Made by a program: the position numbers and the translations under genes. Positions 55,101 through 64,000 of a DNA stretch of 64,000 nt are shown here, piece by piece. The stretch's first letter is position 1. Each line of letters opens with the position of its first letter. Source of the stretch: Synchiropus splendidus (Eukaryota > Chordata > Actinopteri > Syngnathiformes > Callionymidae); assembly GCF_027744825.2 (NCBI RefSeq), contig NC_071334.1:6009937-6073936 (forward strand), in the 5' to 3' direction. Below the pieces are notes generated by a model, which had not been told where the DNA came from, made no database searches, and saw only the letters and a program-made list of their open reading frames with translations.

Positions 55101-56073
55101 GGACATTCAAGGTAAAGTGCACAAATAATAAGGGCCTGTTTATAACAATGACTTCCATCTTGTGGCAGCTGTTAGAATACATATCTATTTTTCCATTTCT
55201 ACGCCGTTACATTTTGACACATGCTCACTGTAATACAGTCTGTGTTCAACATATCAATTATGCAGGACAACAAGAGTTCCTGCACTACAGCACACATGAA
55301 GACACAACATCTGTACAACAACTTTAAAGGACACAATATACAAAACTAGTTTTGTGCTCAACAAAAGCCTGTTCTGTAGTCACATTGTACTTTTGGGGAA
55401 AACATGGTCATTTAATATTTTTAGGACTGATGAACGACTAATAGACGCAACTAAAGTTGAAAATAAAAATTTGGACACACAGTTATCCTACTATATACAG
55501 TTTAAAGTTTAAAAAGACATTGTTCCCGTTCACGATTTGCCTCGAATCTAACGTCAGGCAGCGAAATATTAAAATGTATGTCTTCTAATGGTGAAAATAC
55601 GATAATGCTTCATACAGGTTCCCAAAACATGTCGACCTCAAGAAGCACATTTTCAAAAACGTAACATAAACTTGGCCAACCGACCGTGTATCCATTGCGG
55701 ACTACGTTGATATCAGAAGGTCATGGGGACAAAACACCACTAACACACGCGTGGCCATTGAGCAATTCAAAGATTTTGCATTCATTTAAGAGCCACATTA
55801 AACGTGTTCTACAGGCGTTAAGTACAAACATGAACGATACGTGTCAGTGGTCTTAATCGTGTCAAGGTTCAACAACAAATTATCAAAGCAGAACGGAAGG
55901 GAACCGCTGAACCGGGGCTCGCGCCACACGACCTCCGCTCCAGGACCGCTGGACCGGGCCGGTGAGTCCGGACGGTCTCCTCTTACCTGGATAAGGACCT
56001 TGATGTACATGAGCGGGTGGGAGAGGACGCTGAGTCCAGAGCCCAGCAGCACTTGACCACACGTATCCGCCAT
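49174..56073 (-). CDS. mtch2: Mitochondrial carrier homolog 2
   Basis: MTCH2 is an outer mitochondrial membrane protein of the SLC25 fold that acts as an insertase for alpha-helical proteins and as the receptor for tBID. Exons, first to last: 56073-55987, 54224-54140, 53214-53108, 52276-52220, 52143-52086, 50837-50786, 50717-50658, 50579-50486, 49661-49614, 49543-49476, 49410-49335, 49260-49174. All phases join, giving 292 residues (human 303). It starts [20 protein letters not shown]. Carrier-like segments include [61 protein letters not shown], and [21 protein letters not shown]. The C-terminus is [17 protein letters not shown]. Exon 4 is short (19 codons against about 30 in the human protein), so its 5' border is the least certain. 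Intron 1 is 1.8 kb and intron 2 holds little of note. Confidence 0.94.
52281..52486 (+). other. Unidentified protein-like open frame in MTCH2 intron 3
   Basis: The + strand frame that overlaps MTCH2 exon 4 in antisense continues rightward as a very protein-like run, with [18 protein letters not shown], then [20 protein letters not shown], then [17 protein letters not shown] and a TAG/TGA-type stop at 52486. I do not recognise it. It may be a fragment of a mobile-element or processed-gene protein, or chance. There is no start codon or splice evidence of its own. Confidence 0.3.
52627..53032. mobile_element. Dispersed DNA-transposon-like repeat, copy 2
   Basis: Collinear with 5745-6030 (see shared words ATATTGTAATAAGA and CAACAGAGGAATGA). 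The right end TTCTTACACCCCTAAAG resembles an inverted form of the left end GGGCTGTGTA of copy 1. Located in MTCH2 intron 3. Confidence 0.5.
54225..55986 (-). other. MTCH2 intron 1
   Basis: AT-rich 1.8-kb intron with a poly(T) run near 54569-54588. No other feature is supported. Confidence 0.6.
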
Positions 56074-56640
56074 TCTGAAGCGTCAACACTGACAGGAAGT
56101 TGTTTCACTCTCCTTTGCGTTAAGTGTTCGTCATCTGTTTCGCTGCAACAGTGCTGCCACCCTGTGGCTAACGGTTGCAAATATACAGTGGCCTTCCCAA
56201 AGCGGGAAGTACTTTTTTTACGTTTTGACAAAATAAAAGCGAAGTGTTACTTTCAAAATAAATTAATAATAAAAAATCGCCAGAAACAAATCTATATGGG
56301 TCACAAATTGAACTCAGACTGTGTTTATATACACCATGTGCCACATGATGTACAGTATATAGGCACCAAACTCCTATTCATTGAAGTTGATCTTTTCACA
56401 ATTCTGTAACTAAACTGTCTTTCAAAAGCAAATGCATGTGTCCTCAGATTTTATGTAGCACAGCAAAAAGCCATTGGTATGTGCAATTAAAAGAGCTATT
56501 TAGTTGGCAATCTTTCGTGTGTGTGTATATATGTGAACTTGTGTAGCTACAGTATACTTGTGGGGACCAATTCTTAGAAACACATTTTGGGGACCTTTTT
56601 ACTGGTCTCAATTTTGAGGAGTAAAACTAGGGTCATTATG
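56074..56640. other. Gap between MTCH2 and LINE copy
   Basis: Contains the MTCH2 promoter side and, at about 56555-56600, a fragment with CTTGTGGGGACCAATTCTTA that matches the left end of the MITE at 61017-61261. No gene is seen. Confidence 0.45.
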
Positions 56641-57625
56641 CAGTTTTTGTTTTGAGGATGTTCATGGAGAAGGATAGAGAAGGTCAGAAGGAGGTGCACT
56701 GTGTCTTTGTGGACCGTGAGAAAGTGTATGACAGAGTGCCAAGAGAAGAGTTGTGGTATTGTATGAGGAAGTCTGGAGTGGCAGAGAAGTATGTTGGAGT
56801 GGCGCAGGACATGTGTGCCAAGTGTGAGACAGTGGTGAGGTGTGCTGCAGGTGGAACAGAGGAGTTGAAGGCTCAGTTCTGAGCCCCTCCCTGTTTGCCA
56901 TGGTGATGGACAGGTTGACAGATGAGGCTAGACAAGAAGCCCCATAGACCATGATGTTTGCAGATGACATTGTGATCTGTGGTGAGTGCAGGGAGCCAGT
57001 GGAAGATCAGAGAGAGGTGGAGGTTTGTCTTAGAAAGGGGAGGAATGAAGGTGAGCCGCAGTAAGACAGAATCCATGTGTGTGAATGAGAGGGACCTAAG
57101 TGGTCAGGTGAACTTACAGGATGCAGAGATAAAGAAGGTGGAGGATTTGAAGTACTGAGGCTCAACTGTCCAGGGCCATAGAGAGTGTGAGAAAGAGGTG
57201 AAGATGCGGGTGCAGGCAGGATGGAATCATTGGAGAAAAGTGTCAGGTGTAATGTGTGACAAAAGGGTGTCGGCAAGGATGAAAGGAAAAGTGTCCAAAA
57301 GGGTGGTGAGGCCAGCAATGTTGGATGGTTTGGAAACAGTGGCACTGAGGAAAAGACAGGAGGCAGAGCTGGAGGTAGCAGAGATGAAGATGCTGAGCTT
57401 CTCTCTGGGAGTGAGCAGGATGATGATAGGATCAGAGGGACAGCACATGTGCTCAGGTGTTTAGGAGACCAAGTCACAGAGGCTAGATGGAGATGGTTTG
57501 GACATGGACAGAGGAGAGAGAGAGAGCCAGGACATTGGTAGATGAAGATGTTGAGGTTGGAACTGCCAGGCAAAAGGTGGAGAGGAAGGGTAAGAGGCTG
57601 GGGTGTGTGTCCATTTTCATTGAGA
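56641..57625 (+). mobile_element. RTE-like LINE fragment with broken reverse transcriptase
   Basis: The sense strand encodes reverse-transcriptase palm segments: VFVDREKVYDRVPREELW, then after a frame change a region matching the catalytic FADD motif (TTTGCAGATGAC near 56956), and farther on RPAMLDGLETVALRKRQE. Frameshifts near 56880 and a stop in the KYLGST-equivalent segment near 57155 disable it. It is 5'-truncated. The 3' end seen in copies at 19985 and 42092 is missing. RTE-type assignment is inferred from this C-terminal signature, common in fish genomes. Confidence 0.8.
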
Positions 57626-58431
57626 ACAAAATCTTTAAGAATAAACAGCATGGTGACTGAGAGAGCCAAGGTCCTGAGGTTGGTCAACAAAAGACAAGAG
57701 AGACTCGGGAGTGGATTTGAGCAAGTGTATTGTATGAAATATCTCATGAAATCCAGTAGATCTGCAAGAGATCCAGACTTCTGAAGTTCCTCTGAAAGAA
57801 GAAAGAGCAAACAGACGGTCAGAAGCGCCACACGAGAATCAGAATCCATTTCAATGCCAAGCGCTGAGCTGCTTTGCTCTGTTCTTGGTTTCTAACTGAT
57901 GTGAGGCATCCCTGAACTAGTGATGGAAAGCCTCATGGAGCAGTTTATTTAGTGGAATTGGTAATGAAGTCTGGGGATGAAGATGGAGATGAAGAAACCA
58001 GGTAAATCAGTGTCAAGACTCTGGTGCCTTGAGTGGACCATCTTGCTCTCGGAACTTGTTGTCTACCCTCCAAATACTTGCTTTGCTTAGGTAGCTTAGT
58101 TCAATTCATGGCTGGTGCCTGGCATGTTTGGAGCGGGGACAGATTTTAAGTCGCTGGGCTGGTTGACTCATTGTCCTCAGCAGTGGTGGAGGGGTTGGAA
58201 TGGGTCTCCTCTAGTTGGAGATCGACCCTGGTCCCTCCACACAAGCTCGCCTGTTGGGTGCAAACCTCTTTCGCAAGCTCCGCCTGAGACTCTCTAGACT
58301 GATTTTATGGGCACCATGGATGTGTTCCTGGCTGTGAAGTGCTGGATCCTGCCCTGACTGACTTCCTTCAGAGCTGAAGTCTAGAATGCTCTTGCTGATC
58401 CACACAAGGTCAGGTATAGTAAAACACTCAC
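57626..58431. other. Region 3' of astacin gene 1
   Basis: Should hold the terminal exon of the astacin gene at 58432. A candidate minus-strand acceptor CTTTCAG at 57792-57798 would join T+AG to give a stop, by analogy with copy 2, but no nearby poly(A) signal supports it. Otherwise unremarkable. Confidence 0.35.
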
Positions 58432-61361
58432 AGCACTTGTAGAGGGTGTTGAGCCTGGCAATGTCGTTGCGGCTCATCTCCTGAGCGTTGCCGAAGGACA
58501 CGTTGGAGTTCGGGATGGGCACCATGGTGGGCTGGTTGTTCTTAGAGAAGGCGTACCTGTGGAGAGGAGAGTAAATTTGGACCAGAACTGGACCCATAAA
58601 ACTCAAGCAAAGCTTAGCTGTGTGTCCTCACTTGTGGTACTGCATGACAGAGTTGTAGTCGTAGGGAGTTCCCTGGTTCAGAGTGGCGATCTTGTTGAAG
58701 TTGTGCTCCATTCCTTCGAAGTTGAAGAGGTTAGCATGAGTCTCTGGTCACGAATCAGACCTCAGTGCTGCTGTTGTTATGGTTTTAGATCCTTTTCACA
58801 CTGTTCAGTTCAAAAGTCCAACATGTGAACACAAGCAGCCTTAGGACGGTTTCACATTGCGGACTCTGTCTTGAGACAAAGCTCTTTTGGCCCAGCAGTC
58901 CGAGATGTGAACACAAGTGAGTCGCGTTTTGGCTGCGGACTTGATCGTGGACGGAGAGCTGCACTCTGTCTCGGGAAACTCTCCATGGGGGGTGAGATGC
59001 GGCACTAGATGCCGGAAACTACGTGTACAGCGCGACTCCACACAAACATGATAAATGCCGGGCAGTAAAGGGTGAGATCGCTGCCTGGGCGCACAACATC
59101 GTTCAAAAACAACTTCTCAAACTCCCAGAACACTGAGATGTGCAGCCGGGAGCTGCAGGAAAATGGTGCTGGGGAACGGGAGCGCAGCGCAGCACAGGGC
59201 AGCGGTATGGGACTCGCGATGTGTGCAGGTGTTTGATAGCTCACGTGTTTTCCTTCATTAGGCTGATAAACACTTGATTTTATTGACAGACAGATTTGCT
59301 CAAATGAATAATGCTGTGCAGTAACTGTTTTCACTGCTGTGATGTAGCTGCAGCGCAGCTGTCTGCATGAGGAGGACAGCTAAGAGGAAAGGCGCTGATT
59401 TTCCCCCAAGTTACTGAAGATCACCAGACTATTCATTGACCATTTCTGACGTCTGGATCTGGACTTCACTGACTAAAACCTTCTCGATCGTCTGGAATCT
59501 CTCTCACTGTGTTCTACGTGTTGTGAGAGCAGTGTGGATCAATCAAGACGCTCCATATTAAGCAGCTCATGACACTCTTTCATGTTTAGTTTTGGCTGTG
59601 AAACGTCACGTTCTGTTACAGCCATGGCGGAGCTCTGTCATCAGTTCATATCTGAGGTGAGGACGACTGGTAGTGCTAAGAAGTGACCGAGAAATAAGGA
59701 GGTCAAGCTGATGTTGGTGACGAAATCCTTGAGACATGGTTTGTTGTCGGTCACAAACCAGCTATTTTGCGTGGAGTGCCCCCAGCTGAGGAGAAAAAAA
59801 AGACACCATCTGAGGCGCAAAGGTGCGAGGCTGCACAGCAGGGGGCGCATCAAACTCAGGTCACCCCAGACAGAACCCGCAGTGTGGAAAGCCCCTTAAA
59901 GACTCCACTCTGGGAGCATTTGGCCATGGGATTAGATTTTGCTTAGTGCCAGTGAGATGAAGAGAGGGGTGTTTTGATCAGGTGTTCAATAACTCCAAGG
60001 TTTTGCGCTAATCTTCATTACCTGAAATGACGTTCTGCAGCATCACTCTGATGTGGCTGTCTCTGTCGGAGCGGGTCTGCTCATGGTTGAAGCCCAGAGC
60101 GTGGAGCAGCTCGTGCTGGACGGTGCCGTGGTAGAGGCAGCCGCTACGGGCCAGAGAGAGCACCTGCTTACCACCGCGACGCCCCACGTAGGACCAGCAG
60201 CTGAAGCACAAGGCAAAAATGGGTCTTAACTGCAAAAAAAACTATTGTTGAAGACAGTTTCGGCATCTCTACCCATTCTGGGACTCGATGTTCAGCCAGT
60301 CGCGGTCGCTGCTTCTGCTGGGTCTGAAGCGGATGCAGGAGAAGGAGGAGAAGGACTCCAGGCCACGGGTGATGATGGCCTTCTCGCGGGAGTCTGCCGG
60401 TGAGACACAGCTCTTATTAGAGTCCTCAGCGAGTCATTTAGCCGGTCGCAGAACTGTCCTCACGTACTGAAGTGGTTGGCGATATAGTAAGGAATGTAGA
60501 CCTTTCCATCGGTCCACTTGCCCCACATGCAGCCGCGGCTGGTGCAGGGGTCAGCGTTCCTCTCGGCCTCGTCGATGGCGATGTCGCCCTCAACCAGGGT
60601 GGGTTCATCAGCAGAACGAACTGCAACACAAAGAGATCGCCACACATGTTAGTCCCATCCAGGAGGAAATACTGTGGATAATTCAGCTGCAGCTGCAAAC
60701 AAAGGAAGTGACTCATTTCAGACACAGAGCCAGTGGCACAGTTGGCTCTAAGGATCATCTTAAACAGCGACAACAACTGTATTATAATGCAGTGAAGTCC
60801 ACTCACTCAGGTCTCTGTTGGCTCTCTCCAGCAGCTCAGAGACAGAGAGGTCCTCTGTTGAGAGAAAAAAACCTCAGAAATAGCAACATCATGAAGCGTC
60901 TCGGAGGCAGTGGAGACACACCCTACCTGTCTGATCGGGTTGGAGGCCGGAGGAGAGAAAGCAGATGGTCAGTCTACTGCTCACGTGAGTGCGTGGGGGA
61001 AGGCTTGTTTATCTTACTTTGTGGGGACCAATTCTTGACAATATACTATCCTTGTGAGGACTGTATGACTTTGGGGGGACATTTAGTAGGACCCCACAAG
61101 GTTAAGCCTCAATTTTAGGGTGAAGTCTTCAAAATAACTGGGTTTCAGATTGGTTCAGAGTCCTGGTTACGGTGAGCCATGTGTTTTGGATGGTTAGGTT
61201 TAGAGGGAGAGGCTGGGGAAAGGGTTATGGCAAAGAGAAACCTGACAATGTCCCCACAAAGATAGAGATACAAAGGTCTGTGAGCAGTGGTGTGTTACCT
61301 CCTCGGCCCAGCAGCAGGCCGACAGCAGCAGCAGAGCGGAGAACACGAACACGCGAGCCAT
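58432..61361 (-). CDS. Astacin metalloendopeptidase, hatching-enzyme type (copy 1)
   Basis: Secreted zinc endopeptidase of the M12A astacin family, closest to teleost hatching enzymes and six-cysteine astacins. Exons, first to last: 61361-61299 (signal peptide MARVFVFSALLLLSACCWA), 60854-60807 (propeptide, EDLSVSELLERANRDL), 60620-60468, 60393-60273, 60200-60022, 58713-58632, 58556-58432. The signal exon and the propeptide exon do not join in phase, so a short exon is probably missed between them, perhaps near 60927-60975. Seen: the extra N-terminal cysteine pair DPCTSRGC, the zinc site HELLHALGFNHE, and the Met-turn SVMQY. The last listed exon ends AAGTGC-T at a GTGAGT donor, so the stop must be completed by a further exon. 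Tissue role (hatching versus mucosal) cannot be decided. Confidence 0.88.
61017..61261. mobile_element. MITE with CTTTGTGGGGAC termini in astacin intron
   Basis: Left end CTTTGTGGGGAC and right end GTCCCCACAAAG are perfect 12-bp inverted repeats around 245 bp with no coding capacity. A related left-end fragment lies near 56557. The target duplication is not clear. Confidence 0.75.
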
Positions 61362-61483
61362 CTCAGCCAACCTGCAGGGCACAGACTTGGGTCACCACCG
61401 CTCTCCCACATCTGTCAGGTCACACTCACCTTCAGTCCTTGGTGCAGACTTGTGCGGCACAGAGTCCACTGCCGCCTTTTATA
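61362..61483 (-). promoter_or_regulatory. TATA promoter and 5'UTR intron of astacin copy 1
   Basis: On the minus strand TATAAAAG lies at 61483-61476, about 115 bases above the start codon. Transcription would begin near 61450. A short 5'UTR exon ends at 61430 (donor GTGAGT), and the next exon starts at 61371 after TGCCCTGCAG, ten bases before the ATG. This compact TATA promoter suits strong tissue-specific expression. Confidence 0.75.
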
Positions 61484-63539
61484 CATGCTCAGGCCCGAGG
61501 CATCAAACCCTTATCAGTGCAGAGCAAACACATGCAGGTGCTATATTGATGTGCATTCGCTGTAAGATGGAAAGCGCTCAGTCAGCAAAACCTGATGTTT
61601 TGAAAAAAGGATCCTTCAGTGTTTTGAGCAGAATAAAATGTTATGCTAACTGAAAAGACATGACTGTAAAACAGGTGTTGAGCTATAGTTGACGGGACAG
61701 TGAGAGGCTCTAGGAGTTCTGCCGTCTGAGAAACGCAGCAACTGCCTGTTTTCTTCATATATTACCATCATTTTTTTTTCCAGAAAATACCCAGCCAAGT
61801 TAGGAAAAAAACGCTGTGGTAGTGCATCAGAGAAGGCGTATGAATCTATTCCCAGTCTCGCAGCTGATCACCTTTCTTCCGTGTTTTCTTAGCTTCCGGT
61901 TAGCTCATGCTTTCCTTTGGCCTCTTGACAGAATCTGGCAGGTGCTCGAGGTTGGCAGTAACTCCTGAGTCCTGTGGCGGCAGGAGTAGGTCTCCGGATG
62001 GTCTCACCAAGTGGAATTGTCTTCACTAAGTTGTGGGTCATATGTGAGTATTTTTTTCTCAAGTTTGCAACCTTTTTTAAGCCACGGCGCAAAAATCCTG
62101 AGGCTCACCACCAAAGGAACAGCGGCCGACGCGTAATTGTGCTTTGTCCAAAGTCTTGTAGAAAATCCCTTTACATTTGTGAACAATTGTAGCCAGGTGA
62201 GGCGAAATATATACCAGAATTTGTTTCATTTTTTAAAATAACTTTTGATTTTGCCATAATTTCACATGTATTTTTGAGACTAACTTCTGCTCAGTGTCTG
62301 TCCTAAAAGAAACGTTTGGTCAAAGAAGCCATTATGTAAATGGAATTTAGTAAAATATCAGTGAAGACATGGCTGTCAGCATTCTTTCACACAGTCATTC
62401 AAACTGGATTTAAGTGGGCAAAACACTAAATCGCTCATTGAAAGGCTCAAATGATAATGAAAATGTAAGTCACTGACTTTTGGTGGAACAATTGCATCTT
62501 CTTCGGGGAGATCAACTCCATATAGAAGGAAGAGTGACAGATTTCTACCCCAAACTTCGATGGTCTACAAGTGTCAATTAAGTTAGCCGTGCGGTGCAGA
62601 CAGTCTTTGGCGTCGCGGGTCCGACGTAGAACACTGCATCATTCTGTCGTGAAGGTGTGTGGTCAAGTTAAAAACAAGGTTTAAAAGGTTTAAAAACAAC
62701 AGGAAGTTGTGCATTTGACCGGCTTCTCCGCTGCGAGGAAGCGGGACTGCGCACCTAGCATAGCGCTTCAGCGAGTGAAACGCGTCAACATAGATCTGTG
62801 GTGTATAGAATGTCTTCCGCTTCTTAATTTTAATCATCATAGACATGTTTCACAGATGAATAGAGCCCAAACCATGAGGTGCACATATGAAAATATACAT
62901 ACCGGTCCTGTGCAGCAGGCAATTACTGTTGGTGGTAAGTGCAGTCACCGTGGCAGAGGAAGACTCGAAGCTCACCTCACCTCGGAGCAATGGTCCCCCC
63001 CCCCCCGTCCATCGCAGTCCTGGCTAGAGGCAGGTGGCAACCCGATGGTCCTCACCCAGAGTTTCCCATGCCTTGTTTGCTGTACTGGACGTTTTCTGCA
63101 ATGTCAGCAATTCATATCTTTTTCTTCTACGTGCAGTTTGTGCCCGGAACGGCGCCACACCACCACAAGGGAGCGCACATGCTACTCTTCTGTAGGCCTG
63201 AAGTGCTGTTTCAGAGACAGGTTTTGAATGTTCATGACTCTCCCGCCGATCCCTCTCCATGACCACCAGGGGTCAATAGTGCTTCACGTGTTCACAGGAA
63301 ATGCTTCCCTTTCCATCTCTTGCGCTGTGATCTCTATGTTTTATTTGTTAGATTTATGCACGTTTAAGGCTTAGTTGACAGGACATGTGCAAGACGTCAG
63401 TCATGAATGTCTCATAAATAAACCAAAAGGCTGCTGGTACCCAGAATGCCATCAAACTTATGCCACATAAGAGCCTTTCCTCGGACATGGCTTCTCCTCA
63501 TGGGGAGAATAAAAAGACAAGATTGACTCGGAGTCAGTT
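61484..63539. other. Intergenic between the astacin genes
   Basis: No supported gene. A C10 homopolymer run lies near 62996-63006. Several open frames (for example 62709-63227, +) lack recognisable content. Confidence 0.55.
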
Positions 63540-63547
63540 TTAGGCAG

Positions 63548-63553
63548 TTTTAT
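63548..63553 (-). promoter_or_regulatory. Poly(A) signal of astacin copy 2
   Basis: TTTATT on the + strand reads AATAAA on the minus strand, about 50 bases after the spliced stop codon. Confidence 0.65.
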
Positions 63554-63601
63554 TACACCAAGACAGCTTCTCCAGTCCGGTGAAGATAAGGCCTGTGTTC
63601 T

Positions 63602-63958
63602 TCTGAAAGACAGAGGAACAAGAGAAGATCAACACCCCACGCGACTCTCAGGATGAGCGTGTGACCAAAGACTCACAGCACTTGTAGAGGGTGTTGAGCC
63701 TGGCAATGTCGTTGCGGCTCATCTCCTTAGCATTGCCGAAGGACACGTTGGGGTTCGGGATGGGCAGCATGGTGGGCTGGTTGTTCTTAGAGAAGGCGTA
63801 CCTGTGGAGAGGAGAGTAAATTTGGACCAGAACTGGACTCATAAAACTCAAGCAAAGCTTAGCTGTGTGTCCTCACTTGTGGTACTGCATGACGGAGTTG
63901 TAGTCGTAGGGAGTTCCCTGGTTCAGAGTGGCAATCTTGTTGAAGTTGTGCTGCATTC
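63602..63958 (-). CDS. Astacin metalloendopeptidase, hatching-enzyme type (copy 2, 3' part)
   Basis: Three terminal exons of a tandem duplicate whose 5' part lies beyond the window: 63958-63877, 63801-63677, and a last exon starting at 63602 that supplies only the last two bases of the stop (T+AA). Both complete coding exons have the same lengths as in copy 1 (82 and 125 nt). Changes in the last coding exon include Val to Leu (TMLPIP), Ser to Pro (NPN) and Gln to Lys (AKEMS). A minus-strand AATAAA at 63553-63548 follows, so the last exon is about 60 nt and almost wholly untranslated. Confidence 0.88.
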
Positions 63959-64000
63959 CTTCAAACCGGGACAAAGAGATGGGACTGAACATCATGCTAG

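Noticed and set aside
57007..57849. 280-codon minus-strand frame beginning with a hydrophobic, signal-like segment
   Set aside because: Most of it is the antisense of the LINE copy at 56641-57625; the Pro/Ser/Leu-rich composition is a shadow.

Overview
This window is vertebrate nuclear DNA, almost certainly from a teleost fish and probably a percomorph. The evidence is GT-AG spliced genes whose products align best with vertebrate families, fish-type hatching-enzyme astacins, and abundant hAT-like elements, MITEs and RTE-like LINE fragments. There is no bacterial-style operon structure. Family assignments come from remembered protein families, because no search could be run. Exon boundaries were placed by hand from splice sites, reading phase and protein continuity.

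Layout: (1) 1-3040 has no gene I can name. (2) TPCN2 (two-pore channel 2, + strand, 25 coding exons, 3602-22580) carries two long repeat-filled introns. (3) A tRNA-Glu(CTC) gene lies on the minus strand at 24960-25031. (4) POP4 (RNase P/MRP subunit p29, +, 25343-29119) is convergent with RWDD3 (-, 30287-32083). (5) RWDD3 and PLEKHO2 (+, 32969-44390) are divergent and share a promoter region of about 0.9 kb. (6) A ZNF414-like zinc-finger gene (-, 46948-48302) and MTCH2 (-, 49174-56073) follow on the same strand. (7) Two tandem astacin metalloprotease genes of hatching-enzyme type (-, 58432-61361 and 63602 to beyond the window) close the right side. The complete-looking one has a TATA box and a 5'UTR intron.

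The genes do not form one pathway. They cover endolysosomal ion release, tRNA/rRNA processing, SUMO regulation, PH-domain signalling, transcription, mitochondrial outer-membrane insertion and secreted proteolysis. The unusual content is mostly in the repeats. A palindromic foldback element of about 210 bp is present in seven full or partial copies between 22.1 and 43.3 kb. Its complete copies carry two inverted motifs that resemble the CTCF core. There are also three hAT-like insertions with 8-bp target-site duplications, a transposon nested inside another, a 28-bp minisatellite with higher-order structure, a 12-bp repeat, a 68-bp perfect palindrome and three related LINE fragments. In the second astacin copy the stop codon appears to be created across the last splice junction.
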